NCBI RefSeq assembly: GCF_001617365.1
Contig: NZ_LVJR01000011.1
Location: 1 to 64,000, forward strand
From: Rhodanobacter sp. FW104-R8
GTDB lineage: Bacteria; Pseudomonadota; Gammaproteobacteria; Xanthomonadales; Rhodanobacteraceae
DNA: 64,000 bases
Direction: 5' to 3'
Part shown: positions 16,777-25,794 of the stretch, in pieces
How the letters are laid out: each line of letters begins with the position of its first letter
How positions within the stretch are numbered: the first letter of the stretch is position 1
Position numbers and translations under genes: made by a program
The notes under the pieces: model-generated
The model's input: only the letters and a program-made list of their open reading frames with translations
Told to the model about the DNA's origin: nothing
The model's database searches: none

Positions 16777-17259
16777 ATGGATATCGCGCTCTACATCCTC
16801 GCTGCGCTGCTGATCGTCGGCGGCCTGGCCGGCGCCGTGCTGCCGACCCTGCCCGGCATCCCGATGCTGTTCGGCGGCATCTGGCTGGCCGCGGCGGTGG
16901 ACGACTACCGGCACCTGGGCCTGTGGTGGCTGCTGGCCATCGGCGCGCTGGGCACGCTCGGGGTGATCGTCGACTTCGTCGCCAGTACGCTCGGCGCCAG
17001 GCGCGTCGGCGCCAGCAAGCGGGCCCTGTGGGGCGCCGGGATGGGCACCTTTGTAGGCATGTTCTTCGGCATCCCCGGCCTGCTGTTCGGGCCGTTCCTC
17101 GGTGCGCTGGCCGGCGAGCTGGCCTCCGGCACCAGCGTGCTGCGCTCGGCCCATGTCGGCATCGGCACCTGGCTCGGCCTGCTGTTCGGCACCCTGGTGA
17201 AACTGGTCCTTTCGTTCGTGATGGTCGGCCTGTTCGGGCTGGCGATGCTGTTCGGCTGA
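16777..17259 (+). CDS. DUF456 family membrane protein
   Basis: A 160-aa integral membrane protein with four to five hydrophobic helices. It has the glycine-rich repeated pattern of DUF456 (GLAGAVLPTLPGIPMLFGGIWLAA; GTFVGMFFGIPGLLFGPFLGALAGEL). It is inner-membrane and of unknown function. Gly-rich helices suggest tight packing or oligomerisation. It stands alone between the REP-like hairpin and the peptidase gene. Confidence 0.85.
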   Translation: MDIALYILAALLIVGGLAGAVLPTLPGIPMLFGGIWLAAAVDDYRHLGLWWLLAIGALGTLGVIVDFVASTLGARRVGASKRALWGAGMGTFVGMFFGIPGLLFGPFLGALAGELASGTSVLRSAHVGIGTWLGLLFGTLVKLVLSFVMVGLFGLAMLFG

Positions 17260-17323
17260 GCTTCCGGCACATGCCTCCGGGACGCGCCACGGCCTAGGCT
17301 TGGGCTTCCCCAGGGAGAACACC

Positions 17324-19096
17324 ATGTCCAGACGCCTCGCCCTCGCCTTCGCCGCCCTGCTGGCGGCGACCGGTTCGCTGCATGCCCAGGCCGCACCGCC
17401 GGCATGGATCGCGCGCAGCAATGCCGACTCGCAGATCCTGCTCGAGCAGATCGCCCGCTTCCGCCCGGAGTTCGCCTCGCAGGTGGGCGTGTCCGGCTAC
17501 GACGACAAGGTCGCCGACCTCCAGCCCGGCGTGGACGAGCGCTCGCGCGCCGCGCTGGTCGCGGCGAAAGCGAAACTCCAGGGCCTGCTGGCCAACGAAC
17601 GGGACGCCAACGTGCGGCAGGACCTGCAGATCCTGATCAAGGCCGCCGCCGAACAGATCGAGGGCATCGACCTCGACCGCAAGTACCTGTTGCCGTATAC
17701 CGACGTCGGCGCACTGGTGTTCGGCGGCGAATTCAGCCTGCTGAAGGACGGCGTGCCCGCCGCGCGCCACCCCTCGGCGCTGAAGCGGCTGCAGTGCTAC
17801 GTGGGCAAGGCGCCCGGCTGCACGCCGATCGCCGAGCTGGCGAAGGCGCAGACCATCGCCCGGCTCGGCGACAAGGCGCTGCTCGGCCCGTACCAGGGCG
17901 AAGTGGAGCAGAAGCTGTCCAACACCTCGCGCTACGTGGACGGCATCCGCCAGCTGTTCGCCAAGTACCGGCTGGACGACGCCGCGGGCAAGGCCGCGCT
18001 GGACGCGCTGGATGCGCAGCTGAAGGCGTACGACGGCTGGGTGCGCAGCACCGTGCTGCCGCGCGCCCGCAGCGACTTCCGCCTGCCCGAGCCGCTGTAC
18101 GCCTACAACCTGCGCCGGGTCGGCATCGACATCCCGCCGCAGCAACTGCTGGAGCAGGCGCAGCTGGAGTTCGTCGAGCTGCGCGGCATGATGCAGGTGC
18201 TGGCGCCGGTGGTGGCGAAGGCCGAAGGCATCGACGCCACCGACTACCGCGACGTGCTGAAGGCGCTGAAGCGGCAGCAGCTGGGCAAGGACCAGGTGAC
18301 GCCGTGGTACCACGATGTGCTCGGCCACATCGAGGACACCATCCGCCGCGAACGCATCGTCACCCTGCCGCAGCGCAAGATGCAGATGCGCCTTGCCTCG
18401 GAAGCCGAATCCGCGGCGCAGCCGGCGCCGCACATGGATCCGCCGCCGTTCATCAACAACCACGGCGAGCAGGGCACCTTCGTGCTGACCATGGGCAACC
18501 CGGCAGCGAACGGCGACAAGACCCAGGCCTACGACGACTTCACCTTCAAGGCGGCGGCGTGGACGCTCACCGCGCACGAGGGCCGGCCCGGCCATGAGCT
18601 GCAGTTCGCGGCGATGGTCGAGCGCGGCGTGTCGCTGGCGCGCAGCCTGTTTGCGTTCAACAGCGTCAACGTGGAAGGCTGGGCGCTGTACGCCGAGTCC
18701 GAGATGCTGCCCTACGAGCCGCCGGCCGGCCAGTTCGCCGCACTGCAGGCGCGCCTGCTGCGTGCCGCGCGCGCGTGGCTCGATCCCATGCTCAACCTGG
18801 GCCTGATCACGCCCGAGCGCGCGCACCAGGTGCTGGTCCACGACGTCGGCCTGTCCGAGGCGATGGCGCGGCAGGAGATCGGCCGCTACACGTTCCGCTC
18901 ACCCGGCCAGGCCACCGCGTATTTCTACGGCTACCTGCGCCTGCAGCAGCTGCGCCTGCAGACCGAGCTGGCGCTGGGCCCGAAGTTCGACCGCATGGCC
19001 TTCAACGATTTCGTGATCGGCCAGGGCCTGCTGCCGCCGGAACAACTGGCCGAGGCGGTGCGCACGCAGTTCGTGCCGGCCCGGCAGAAACCGTGA
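17324..19096 (+). CDS. DUF885 family secreted metallopeptidase-like protein
   Basis: A 590-aa protein with an N-terminal signal peptide (MSRRLALAFAALLAATGSLHAQA, cleaved after about residue 23) and a full DUF885 domain. The zinc-site-like motif HEGRPGHELQ is at about 417-426, with a downstream glutamate in NVEGWALYAESEM. The family is related to M32-type peptidases and is common as periplasmic proteins in Xanthomonadales; the substrate is not known. The ATG at 17324 follows a GGGAGA ribosome site and gives the signal peptide directly. Confidence 0.88.
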   Translation: MSRRLALAFAALLAATGSLHAQAAPPAWIARSNADSQILLEQIARFRPEFASQVGVSGYDDKVADLQPGVDERSRAALVAAKAKLQGLLANERDANVRQDLQILIKAAAEQIEGIDLDRKYLLPYTDVGALVFGGEFSLLKDGVPAARHPSALKRLQCYVGKAPGCTPIAELAKAQTIARLGDKALLGPYQGEVEQKLSNTSRYVDGIRQLFAKYRLDDAAGKAALDALDAQLKAYDGWVRSTVLPRARSDFRLPEPLYAYNLRRVGIDIPPQQLLEQAQLEFVELRGMMQVLAPVVAKAEGIDATDYRDVLKALKRQQLGKDQVTPWYHDVLGHIEDTIRRERIVTLPQRKMQMRLASEAESAAQPAPHMDPPPFINNHGEQGTFVLTMGNPAANGDKTQAYDDFTFKAAAWTLTAHEGRPGHELQFAAMVERGVSLARSLFAFNSVNVEGWALYAESEMLPYEPPAGQFAALQARLLRAARAWLDPMLNLGLITPERAHQVLVHDVGLSEAMARQEIGRYTFRSPGQATAYFYGYLRLQQLRLQTELALGPKFDRMAFNDFVIGQGLLPPEQLAEAVRTQFVPARQKP

Positions 19097-19099
19097 CCC

Positions 19100-19426
19100 T
19101 CAGCGCCGCGCGCTCTTCGCCAGCCAGCCGGCAAGCCGCGCGGTGTCGCGGCTGAGCGCGGCGGGCAGCACGATGTAGTGCCGGCTCGGCGCCGCACCGG
19201 GCTTGGCGACCAGTCGCGCGGTGCCTTCGATCCGCAACAGCGCCGGCTGATCGGCCGGCGCCAGTTTCAAGGCCAGCCCGCCGGGGGTCAGCCACGCGCA
19301 CGGCTTTTCATCGAGGTACGCCATCAGCCCGCCGAACATCGGCTGGAAGCGCAACTCGTGCGGCCGGCCCAGGTGGGTGGCCGCATCCTCCAGTTCGCGG
19401 CGCAGGGCGGCGAGGCTCGGCGGCAT
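19100..19426 (-). CDS. TfoX N-terminal-domain protein
   Basis: A 108-aa protein covering only the TfoX N-terminal domain: RFQPMFGGLMAYLDEKPCAWLTPGGLALKL is typical, followed by the LPAALSRDTARLAGWLAKSA helix. Full TfoX regulates competence, but stand-alone N-domain proteins are of unknown role. It starts 2 bp after the hemolysin-III-like gene on the same strand, so the two are probably co-transcribed, and it converges with the DUF885 gene. Confidence 0.8.
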   Translation of the reverse strand: MPPSLAALRRELEDAATHLGRPHELRFQPMFGGLMAYLDEKPCAWLTPGGLALKLAPADQPALLRIEGTARLVAKPGAAPSRHYIVLPAALSRDTARLAGWLAKSARR

Positions 19427-19428
19427 GC

Positions 19429-20094
19429 TCACGCCGGGTCGGGAATCACGTACAGCAGCACGGCGAGGAAGTGCAGCACGCTGCCGGCCAGCACGAACAC
19501 GTGCCACAGCGCGTGGTGGTACGGCAGCCGCCGCCACAGGTAGAACGGCACGCCCAGCGTATAGGCCAACCCGCCGGCGAGCAGCAGCACGGTGCCGCCG
19601 GTCTGCAGATGCTCGCTGAGCGGCTTGAACGCGACCATGCCGATCCAGCCCATGCCCACGTACAGCAGCACCGCCAGCTTGCGGTAGCGCCCGAGCAGGC
19701 CCAGCTCCAGCGCGCTGCCGGCCAGCGCCAGCGCCCACACCGCCACGAACAGGCTCCAGCCCCACGCGCCCGGCAAGGCCACCAGGGTGAACGGGGTGTA
19801 GGTGCCGGCGATCAGCACGTAGATCGCGATGTGGTCGAGCGCGCGCAGCGCCGGCTTGGCGGCCGCCACGGGAATCGAGTGGTACAGCGTGGAGGCGGTG
19901 TACAGCAGCACCAGCGAGGTGCCGAACACCGCGCAGGCCACCACGGTCAGCGCGCTGCCGTGCAGCGCGGCGAACGCCACCAGCGTCGCCAGCCCGGCGA
20001 TGCTGAGCGCGATGCCGAGGCCGTGCACGATGCTGCTGGCCAGCTCGTCGCCGAAGCTGTAGCGGGGAATCGCCGCAACGGATGGGGCGGGCAT
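19429..20094 (-). CDS. Hemolysin III / PAQR-like membrane protein
   Basis: A 221-aa protein with seven predicted membrane helices and the metal-site motifs of the family: SIVHGLG near the N-terminus, STLYHSIP in helix 2-3, and HHALWHVFVLAGSVLHF near the C-terminus. TrhA/HlyIII-type proteins are known in membrane homeostasis and are distant relatives of PAQR receptors; true haemolytic activity is doubtful. It is the upstream gene of a pair with the TfoX-like gene. Confidence 0.9.
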   Translation of the reverse strand: MPAPSVAAIPRYSFGDELASSIVHGLGIALSIAGLATLVAFAALHGSALTVVACAVFGTSLVLLYTASTLYHSIPVAAAKPALRALDHIAIYVLIAGTYTPFTLVALPGAWGWSLFVAVWALALAGSALELGLLGRYRKLAVLLYVGMGWIGMVAFKPLSEHLQTGGTVLLLAGGLAYTLGVPFYLWRRLPYHHALWHVFVLAGSVLHFLAVLLYVIPDPA

Positions 20095-20185
20095 GGCATG
20101 GCTCCCGGGCCTGGTTCCCGCCTACCTTAGCGGGCGCACCGGCGCTTGCATACACGACGCACGGCCGCGCCGGCACGCCGTCACG

Positions 20186-20620
20186 TCATTCGATGATGAA
20201 TGCGCCGAACGCCACGCCCAGGTTCCAGCCCTCGCCCTTGCCGCTGAGCGCCAGCGAGACGCTGCCCTTGGTCAGCACCTGCGCCGCGGCCGACTTCTCC
20301 GCACCGGCGTGCGCCTCGGCATTCGCGTAATGGCCCAGCACGTCGCGCACGTCGCTGACGCCGCTGAACTTGCCGACGCCATCGGTGATCCTGGTCTTGC
20401 CGAAGGTCAGCCCGCCGCCCTTGGCGCGCAGCTTCACGTTCAGGCTCTGGCCGTTGCTGCAATGGACCGTGCCGCTGCCGCTGGCGGTCTTGTAGAACAC
20501 CGACCAGCCGGAAAGCTGGAAATCCATCCTGCAGGAAATGTCGGCAGCCCGCGCCGGCGTGCCGGCCAGCCATGCCGCACACGCGAGCGTCGCCACGCCC
20601 GCCCCTCTGACCATGTTCAT
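20186..20620 (-). CDS. Exported protein of unknown function (144 aa)
   Basis: The start ATG at 20620 gives a signal peptide (MNMVRGAGVATLACAAWLAGTPARAA). The mature part has two cysteines (CRMDF and VHCSNG), probably a disulfide, and a Gly/Ser-rich beta pattern ending GWNLGVAFGAFIIE. The longer frame upstream is Arg/Pro-rich and not coding-like. I do not recognise the family with certainty. A periplasmic location is likely. Confidence 0.7.
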   Translation of the reverse strand: MNMVRGAGVATLACAAWLAGTPARAADISCRMDFQLSGWSVFYKTASGSGTVHCSNGQSLNVKLRAKGGGLTFGKTRITDGVGKFSGVSDVRDVLGHYANAEAHAGAEKSAAAQVLTKGSVSLALSGKGEGWNLGVAFGAFIIE

Positions 20621-20982
20621 CGCCGTTCCCCGCCTGCCGTCCCGGCCCGCCGCCGGGAGCCGATTGTTGCAGGGCCGATGCGCCGGCGGCGAGCGCAGCG
20701 CGTGAAAACGGCTTTCACGCTGCATCCACGTCGGACGGCCGGGTGCATGGCAATACTGAAAGTGCGTGGGTGCAACCATTCCCCCCTGCACCCGCATTCC
20801 ACCCCGCCCCGGCGGGGTTCTTTTTTGCCGGCCTCGCGGATGCGCCATCCGCAATATGGCCGTCCAGCCGTCTACTTGCGCCCCTGCTCTGGGCGGGCAT
20901 ACGCTGCAGTCGCGGCGACACGATCCCCCTGCCCGTGCAGCGTGAGCGCCGCGACAACCCCAACGATGTCAGGAGGTCGCCC
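20621..20982. other. Divergent intergenic region with orphan terminator
   Basis: About 360 bp between the exported protein (minus) and tonB-like gene (plus). The only clear element is the plus-strand terminator at 20802-20826, which has no plus-strand gene upstream for over 1.5 kb. The tonB ribosome site AGGAGG is at its right end. Confidence 0.6.
20802..20826 (+). terminator. Orphan intrinsic terminator (+), possible small RNA end
   Basis: CCCCGCC and GGCGGGG arms followed by TTCTTTTTT. All genes to the left (19.1-20.6 kb) are on the minus strand, so this hairpin must end something else on the plus strand, such as a short RNA beginning near 20.7 kb. Confidence 0.6.
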
Positions 20983-21651
20983 ATGTCGTCCGCCAGCCTG
21001 GCCGTATTCCGTCGCACCCACCCCGACCGTGCCCGCATCGCCGCCATCAGCGTCGCGGTCGCCCTCAATCTCGCTGTGATCCTGGTCGCCTCGCGACCCA
21101 CTGCGCCGACGCCGTTGCGGCTGCCGCAGTCGCTGGTTCCGGCGCAGCTGGTCCGTTTCATCGATCCGCCGCCGCCGATACCCCCGCCACCGATCGAAAT
21201 GCTGCCGCGTCCGCATCCGCCGGCGGCGCCGGTCGTCGTCCACCCACGGCCGCTGCCGGTCACCACGCCGGCCGTCGTGCCCAGTGACGAAGGCAGGCTC
21301 GCTGCGCCACCGGTCGGCACACCCACCCTGCAGCCCGCCGGCGACGCGGCCGGCAGCGCGACCGGAACAACGCCGGTCGAGGCTACCCTCGCCTACCGTT
21401 CGGCACCGCTGCACTTCCCCACCCGCGCCCTGCAGCAGCGCATGCAGGGCACCGTGATGCTGCGGGTGCTGGTGGACGAGAACGGCAAACCGGTGCAGGT
21501 GCTGGTGGAACATGGCAGCGGCTACCTCCTGCTCGATCGCAGCGCGGTCGAGCAGGTGCTGGCCGGCTGGCTGTTCCAGCCTGCGGTGGTGGACGGCCGG
21601 GCCGTGCGTGCCTGGGCGCGGGTGCCGGTGGCGTTCAGCCTGCGCGAATGA
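20983..21651 (+). CDS. TonB-type energy transducer
   Basis: A 222-aa protein with an N-terminal membrane anchor (IAAISVAVALNLAVILVA, residues about 20-37), a periplasmic Pro-rich spacer (PPPPIPPPPIEMLPRPHPP) and a C-terminal TonB domain (about 135-222; HFPTRALQQRMQGTVMLRVLVDENGKP, LAGWLFQPAVVDGRAV). It transmits proton-motive force to outer-membrane receptors such as the one at 47887. No exbB/exbD is adjacent. The start has a perfect AGGAGG ribosome site 7 bases upstream. Confidence 0.9.
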   Translation: MSSASLAVFRRTHPDRARIAAISVAVALNLAVILVASRPTAPTPLRLPQSLVPAQLVRFIDPPPPIPPPPIEMLPRPHPPAAPVVVHPRPLPVTTPAVVPSDEGRLAAPPVGTPTLQPAGDAAGSATGTTPVEATLAYRSAPLHFPTRALQQRMQGTVMLRVLVDENGKPVQVLVEHGSGYLLLDRSAVEQVLAGWLFQPAVVDGRAVRAWARVPVAFSLRE

Positions 21652-21820
21652 CGATCCAGGCGCAGGGACCCGGCCGGCGATACCAACCGGGCCTTTCCGC
21701 CATGGCGGAAACCACGCCTTCGCCGGCCTGTGCGGGGGCCTGCCCGGCAGCCCTCGGCTTACGTGTCTTTAACGATACGCATGCTCCACTGGCGCCCACT
21801 CACCCTGCCGGGTTTCAAGC

Positions 21821-22399
21821 ATGGGCAAGCACAAGAACATCCTGAATTCCCTGCGCACGATCGCGCTGGAGCACACCACCGCGCAGCCGGACCTCGCCTT
21901 GATGGCGCGCGAACTGGGACGCGTGGTGCATCAGGATGCGTTGGCGCTGGCCACCCGGCTGACCTCGTTGCGCACCCGCCAGCATGGCTTCGAACGCTGG
22001 CTGCTGGCCGAGCGCGGCAAGCCGCCGGTCAGCGTGCTGGTGCTGGCGTGGCCGCCGAACCACGTCACCCCGGTACACGACCATGCCGGGTTGTGGGGTC
22101 TGGAAATGACCCTGGTAGGTGCGCTGGAGGTGCATTCGTACCTCCGCGACGCCGCCACCGGCGACCTGCGCCTGCGTGGCCGCGACTGGCTCGGCCCCGG
22201 CGACGGCACCTGGTTCGAGGGCGACCGCCACCACGCGCACCGCTGCCGCAACCTGTCGCGGCACGAGACGGCGCTGTCGCTCCACGTCTACGGCGGCAAC
22301 CTGGCCGAGTACTTCGCCTACGAGCGGGCCGAGCCCACCGGGCAATGGAGCGCGCCGCAGCCACGACGCAGCGCCATTGCCGGCCGCCTGCACGGCTGA
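21821..22399 (+). CDS. Cysteine dioxygenase-like cupin
   Basis: A 192-aa cupin of the CDO type I family. The iron ligands are visible in VTPVHDHAGLWGLEMTLVGALEVHSY (two His of motif 1) and HAHRCRNLSRHETALSLHVYGGNL (His of motif 2). Members oxidise cysteine or other thiols with O2; the preferred thiol cannot be told from this sequence. It is 31 bp upstream of the FAD protein gene and is probably co-transcribed with it. Confidence 0.85.
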   Translation: MGKHKNILNSLRTIALEHTTAQPDLALMARELGRVVHQDALALATRLTSLRTRQHGFERWLLAERGKPPVSVLVLAWPPNHVTPVHDHAGLWGLEMTLVGALEVHSYLRDAATGDLRLRGRDWLGPGDGTWFEGDRHHAHRCRNLSRHETALSLHVYGGNLAEYFAYERAEPTGQWSAPQPRRSAIAGRLHG

Positions 22400-22430
22400 T
22401 CCGCACGACACCAGACGCACAGGGAATCCC

Positions 22431-23798
22431 ATGTATCGACGGGTCGCCATCATCGGCGGCGGTGCCGCCGCCGCCACCCTGCTCAGCGAATTGCTGGAGC
22501 GTGCATCGCCGCAGCCGCTGCACCTGGACTGGTTCACCGGCGGCGGCACCCCTGCGCGCGGGGTGGCCTACGGCACCGCTTCGGACCGCCATCTGCTGAA
22601 CGTGCGCGCGGCCTCGATGAGCATGTTCGCCGGCAGGCCGCGCGGCTTCCTGGACTTCGTGCAGCGCGACGACCCCGCCATCGCCGGCACCGACTTCCTG
22701 CCGCGCCGCCGCTACGGCGACTACCTGGAGGCCGAGGTGGCGCGCGCACTGCAACAGGGCAAGCTGCACGGGCACGACGTCAACATCGTCCCGTTCGCGG
22801 TCGATGCGCTGGTGCCCGAGCCGGGCGGCGTCACCGTGATCCATGGCGAGGAAAGCCACCGGGCGGATGCGGCCGTGCTGGCGCTGGGCGCGCTGCCGCC
22901 GCAGCCGCTGGCCGCGGTCGGCGCTGCCGCGCTGGCCAGCGGCCGCTACGAGGTCGATCCATGGCGCCTGCTGGCCCGGCTCGACGAGCGGCAACCGCCG
23001 CCGCGCCGGGTGGTGATCATCGGCCTGGGACTGACCGCGGTCGACGTGGTGCTGGAACTGTCCGCATGCTGGCCGCAGGCCGAATTCGTCGCGGTTTCGC
23101 GCCACGGCCTGCTGCCCGAGGCGCACCTGCACGCTGCCGGCACGCCTGCCGGCGACGGCGCCGAACTGGTCGAGGCGATGCGCGACGCGCCGGAGATCCG
23201 CCGCTGGATGCACCTGCTGCGCGAGACGATCGCGCAGGAAGGCACCGAATGGCGCCCCGTCATCGACAGCCTGCGGCCGCACCTGCCCGGCCTGTGGGCC
23301 GAGCTGGCGGCGGAGCAGCGCGCGCGCTTCATGCGCCACGCGCGCTGGGCATGGGAACGCGTGCGCCACCGCATGCCGCCGCAGGTGCGCGAAACCATCG
23401 CCGCGCTGGAGCAGGAGGGCCGGCTGCAACGCCGGCGCGGGCGCGTGCACGCGGTGGGCGTCGCCGGCGACGCGCTGCAACTGAGCGTGAGCCATGCCGG
23501 CGCGACCCGGCTGCTTGACGCCGACCTGGTGATCCAGACCGTGGGCCTGGATACCGACGTGCGCCGCAGCAACCACCGGCTGGTCAGCCAGCTGCTCACC
23601 AACGCGCACATCGTGCCCGATCCGCTCGGCCTCGGCGTGACGGCGAGCGCGGACGGTCGCCTGCAGCACGACGGCCAGCACTGGCCCCACCTGTTCGCCA
23701 TCGGCAGCCTGTTGCGCGGCACGCTGTGGGAATCCACCGCGATGCCGGAGATTTGCCAGCAGGCGCGCAACCTCGCCGACCGGCTGCTGGGCGACTGA
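22431..23798 (+). CDS. FAD/NAD(P)-binding protein (YdhS-like)
   Basis: A 455-aa protein starting MYRRVAIIGGGAAAATLLSELL, a Rossmann FAD motif, with an FAD-NAD(P)-binding domain of the type shared with YdhS/HydN-like proteins (GGGTPARGVAYGTASDRHLLNVRAASMSMFA). A second GxGxT-like motif is in VVIIGLGLTAVDVVLEL. The C-terminal part contains the typical LVIQTVGLDTDVRRS. The substrate is unknown. Its pairing with a thiol-dioxygenase-like gene suggests sulfur or thiol metabolism; that is inference. Confidence 0.85.
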   Translation: MYRRVAIIGGGAAAATLLSELLERASPQPLHLDWFTGGGTPARGVAYGTASDRHLLNVRAASMSMFAGRPRGFLDFVQRDDPAIAGTDFLPRRRYGDYLEAEVARALQQGKLHGHDVNIVPFAVDALVPEPGGVTVIHGEESHRADAAVLALGALPPQPLAAVGAAALASGRYEVDPWRLLARLDERQPPPRRVVIIGLGLTAVDVVLELSACWPQAEFVAVSRHGLLPEAHLHAAGTPAGDGAELVEAMRDAPEIRRWMHLLRETIAQEGTEWRPVIDSLRPHLPGLWAELAAEQRARFMRHARWAWERVRHRMPPQVRETIAALEQEGRLQRRRGRVHAVGVAGDALQLSVSHAGATRLLDADLVIQTVGLDTDVRRSNHRLVSQLLTNAHIVPDPLGLGVTASADGRLQHDGQHWPHLFAIGSLLRGTLWESTAMPEICQQARNLADRLLGD

Positions 23799-23828
23799 GC
23801 GCCCGGCCGTGATATCCGGTTACCCGCG

Positions 23829-25199
23829 ATGATCGCCGCCTGCATCGTCCTGCTGCACCTGCTGGGCATGCTCGCGGCGATGCATGCGGTGATGCACACG
23901 CGCACGCCGCAAGGCGCGATCGGCTGGACCCTGGGCCTGCTGCTGCTGCCGTACGTCACCCTGCTGCCGTACCTCTACCTCGGTTCCAGCCGCTTCCGCG
24001 GCTATCGGATCAGGCATCTGCAACCGCACCCCGCGGCCACGGGCGTCGCGCCGTCGGCCGACCCGGCCTGCGCCCGCTACGCGTCGATCAGCGCGCTGCA
24101 GGGCCGGCCGTTCCGCAGCGGCCACCGCTTGCGCCTGCTGATCGACGGCGCCGCGGCCTTCGACGCCATGCTGGCGGCGATGGCCGCGGCCGAACATTGC
24201 CTGCTGGTGCAGTTCTTCATCATCCACGACGACGCGCTGGGCCGGCGCCTGCAGCAGGTGCTGCTGGATCGCGCCGCGGCCGGCGTGCACGTATACGTGC
24301 TGTTCGACGGCATCGGCAGCCACGCCCTGCCGCAGCGCTACATCGATGAACTGCGCGGCGGCGGCGTGGCGATCCACCGTTTCGCCACCCATCGCTGGCG
24401 CAACCGCCTGCAGCTGAACTTCCGCAACCACCGCAAGATCGTGGTGGTGGACGGCGCGCGCGGCTTCGTCGGCGGGCTCAACGTGGGCGACGAATACCTG
24501 GGCCTGAAACCGCCGCTGGCGCCGTGGCGCGACACCCAGCTGGAACTGCGCGGGCCGGCGGTGGCCGACCTGCAGCAGTTGTTCGCCGAGGACTGGCGAT
24601 GGATCACCGGCGCATCGCCGCCGCTGCCGCCCGCGCCGCCCGCCGATGGCGACGCCAGTGCGCTGGTGGTGGCCAGCGGCCCGGCCGATCCGCAGGAAAC
24701 CGGCTCGCTGTTCTTCACCGCCGCGATCAACGCGGCGCGCCAGCGCGTGTGGCTGAGCACGCCGTACTTCGTGCCCGACCATGCGGTGCGCGCGGCGCTG
24801 CAGCTGGCGGTGCTGCGCGGGGTGGACGTGCGCATCCTGATCCCCTCGCGACCCGACCACCGCACCGTGTTCCTCGCCTCCACCCTGCACGCCTACACCG
24901 CCGTGCGCGCCGGCATCCGGGTGTTCCGCTACCAGCCCGGCTTCCTGCACCAGAAGGCGCTGCTGGTCGACCGCGACACCGCCGCGATCGGCAGCCTGAA
25001 CCTGGACAGCCGCTCGTTCCGGCTCAACTTCGAGGTCGCCGCCCTCGCCGTCGACCACGCCTTCGCCGCCGAAGTCGCAGCGATGCTCAGCGCGGACTTC
25101 GAGCGCGCGAAGGCCATCGACGAGCGCGAATACCGCGACACGCCCTACCTCGGCCGGGTGGCGATGCACGTGGCACGATTGTTCGACCCGCTGCTGTAA
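23829..25199 (+). CDS. Cardiolipin synthase-like phospholipase D protein
   Basis: A 456-aa protein with two N-terminal membrane helices (1-20 and about 36-56) and two HKD motifs: NHRKIVVVDGARGFVGG at about residue 201 and LHQKALLVDRDTAAIGSLNLD at about 373. This is the layout of bacterial ClsA-type enzymes, which join two phosphatidylglycerols to cardiolipin at the inner membrane. Length is slightly below E. coli ClsA. It is 30 bp downstream of the FAD gene; a functional link is not obvious. Confidence 0.9.
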   Translation: MIAACIVLLHLLGMLAAMHAVMHTRTPQGAIGWTLGLLLLPYVTLLPYLYLGSSRFRGYRIRHLQPHPAATGVAPSADPACARYASISALQGRPFRSGHRLRLLIDGAAAFDAMLAAMAAAEHCLLVQFFIIHDDALGRRLQQVLLDRAAAGVHVYVLFDGIGSHALPQRYIDELRGGGVAIHRFATHRWRNRLQLNFRNHRKIVVVDGARGFVGGLNVGDEYLGLKPPLAPWRDTQLELRGPAVADLQQLFAEDWRWITGASPPLPPAPPADGDASALVVASGPADPQETGSLFFTAAINAARQRVWLSTPYFVPDHAVRAALQLAVLRGVDVRILIPSRPDHRTVFLASTLHAYTAVRAGIRVFRYQPGFLHQKALLVDRDTAAIGSLNLDSRSFRLNFEVAALAVDHAFAAEVAAMLSADFERAKAIDEREYRDTPYLGRVAMHVARLFDPLL

Positions 25200-25301
25200 C
25201 CCGCCGGCCCGGAGTATCCGCCATGCGCCGGGTCGCCCGGCTGCCTAGCCTGATGGCCGCGAGCGTGACCGGGCACGCTGGCGAACCGGCGCGCTGGACG
25301 C

Positions 25302-25688
25302 CTACCCGCGTCCGCCGAAGCGCCGGCGCCAGTCGCCGCTGCACAGCGCCCAGCCCAGGTAGATGCCCAGCGCGGCGCCCAGCAGTTCGCACAGTGCGCG
25401 CAGGCCGATGTGGTCCGGGTCGTGCACCTCGGCCAGCTTCACCTTCAGCAGCTGCAGCGACTGCAGCTGCCCATAATTGAAATAGAACAGGTTCCACAGG
25501 TCGCCGCTGGCGGTCAGCGCGGTCGCCAGCAGGAACGACCAGCCGATCTGCGGCCCCCAGCCCCAGCCGTTGCGCCGGCCCAGCCAGTGGAAAACGAAAA
25601 ACAGCAGCAGTCCTGCCACCGCGGCGATCAGGCCGGCCTGAATCCCGCCGACGATCCCGTAACCCATCCATGACTGGTCGTACTGCAT
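25302..25688 (-). CDS. Small membrane protein (128 aa)
   Basis: A protein with three to four hydrophobic helices (YGIVGGIQAGLIAAVAGLLLFFVFHWLG; IGWSFLLATALTASGDLWNLFYFNYG; LCELLGAALGIYLGWALCSG) and an Arg/Gly tail. I do not recognise the family. The start ATG at 25688 gives MQYDQSWMGYG and avoids an Ala/Pro-rich upstream extension. It is divergent from the nicotinamidase gene. Confidence 0.7.
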   Translation of the reverse strand: MQYDQSWMGYGIVGGIQAGLIAAVAGLLLFFVFHWLGRRNGWGWGPQIGWSFLLATALTASGDLWNLFYFNYGQLQSLQLLKVKLAEVHDPDHIGLRALCELLGAALGIYLGWALCSGDWRRRFGGRG

Positions 25689-25794
25689 CGCGCACCCCTG
25701 GACCGTGTTGCCACTGCATCGCGCATTATGGAGCATCGCCGCGGAGGGCGCGCCGCGCGCTAGACTTCGCCGGAACATCCGCGCAAGCCAGCCC

